From NCBI GenBank assembly GCA_020746875.1, contig JAGTJL010000003.1:62001-126000 (forward strand): 64,000 nt of DNA. Direction: 5' to 3'. Position 1 is the stretch's first letter; each line of letters opens with the position of its first letter. The DNA is from Rhexocercosporidium sp. MPI-PUGE-AT-0058 (taxonomy: Eukaryota > Ascomycota > Leotiomycetes > Helotiales). Positions 63,541 through 64,000 of the stretch are shown here, piece after piece. A program made the translations under genes and the position numbers. The notes under the pieces were generated by a model, which had not been told where the DNA came from, ran no database searches, and was given only the letters and a program-made list of their open reading frames with translations.

Positions 63541-64000
63541 GCATTTGTTGATACGGAGCATGGATTGGATAGGTACGATATGTATTTGTTTATATGGGAA
63601 TTGAATTCGGACGACTTCAAGAACATTGTATTGAGACCAAGAGGTATCTCTAGTTTTCTTGCAAGGTTTGGAGCTGACTGGCAAGCAAAGAACCTCCGTC
63701 GCCTGTGCAAGCGGCGAATTCTCGGTGAGCACAAACCACATTTAGATGAGGGGTCCGCAGCGCAATCAAGCATTTCCAAGCCTTTTCCCGACAAGCCACC
63801 ATTATGCCAAGATGTATCTTTAATATCTTCAAGATTTGACAGATTTTTTGTTGTTCTGCATCTTCTCCGCTCATCTTCTTTCATCTCGAATATTTCTGAC
63901 ATTCAAAGTTGAATCTTCCCATATTCCACTAGAGGATACGGGTCGATCCATACCATCATTTCCCGTTCACGAGCTGCGTAAGCTCATACCATGCATACGT
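63541..64000. other. Trailing spacer
   Basis: The last 460 bases, after the GH76 stop. Overlapping frames of 75-147 codons occur on both strands but have no recognisable features; a gene could begin beyond the window. Confidence 0.45.

Overview
This is nuclear DNA of a filamentous ascomycete (Pezizomycotina). Protein genes are separated by 0.3-2.8 kb spacers and interrupted by introns of about 40-90 bases with GT...CTAAC/CTAAT/CTGAC...AG signals. The gene set is fungal: Atg29, an Ecm14 pseudo-carboxypeptidase, Env7-type kinase, a Vivid-type LOV photoreceptor, Pex7, fungal glycosidases and Atp19. A helotialean or related leotiomycete would fit, but that is inference. I found no transposon, tRNA, rRNA, CRISPR or viral element and no secondary-metabolite cluster. 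Splice sites were placed by eye; every multi-exon model given as complete sums to an open frame, except the Vivid-like gene, which needs a 1-base frameshift.

Layout. 1-6.5 kb: 3' end of a truncated gene (+), a coiled-coil orphan (-), a possible exon relic (-), a mitochondrial TPR-like protein (-) and an Ebp1-like nuclear protein (-). 6.5-9 kb: spacer. 9-14 kb: KdsD-like SIS-domain isomerase (+), a small secreted peptide (+), a WW-domain protein (+), a cytochrome b5-like protein (-). 14.3-24.5 kb: alpha/beta hydrolase with N-terminal repeats (-), SMP-30-type lactonase (+), RED-like splicing protein (+), a CPR-like flavoprotein without an FMN domain (+). 25.4-34 kb: SDR dehydrogenase (-), Yos9/OS-9 (+), ATP synthase subunit k (-), dolichyldiphosphatase (-), RWD-RBR ubiquitin ligase (+). 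34.7-42.8 kb: GPI-type GH16 (+), Atg29 (-), Ecm14 (+), Vivid-like LOV protein (+), ureidoglycolate lyase (+). 44-51.6 kb: secreted protein (-), MFS transporter (-), Env7-like kinase (+). 52.5-63.5 kb: phosphoinositide phospholipase C (+), Pex7 (+), GH10 xylanase (-), GH76 endomannanase (+).

How genes relate. There is no operon-like unit; neighbours are mostly unrelated housekeeping genes. Some themes recur: ER/secretory quality control and glycosylation (Yos9, dolichyldiphosphatase), wall or plant polysaccharide breakdown (GH16, GH10, GH76), organelle maintenance (Pex7, Atg29, Atp19, the TPR-like protein). Close divergent pairs (dolichyldiphosphatase/RBR ligase, 418 bp; Atg29/Ecm14, 290 bp) probably share promoters. 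The observations most worth checking are the frameshift in the LOV gene and its GATC-rich upstream region, a 10-base exon in ATG29, a bacterial-type sugar-phosphate isomerase fold in a fungus, the cysteine-cluster flavoprotein, and an acidic/histidine tail on the xylanase. I saw no convincing previously undescribed multi-gene system.
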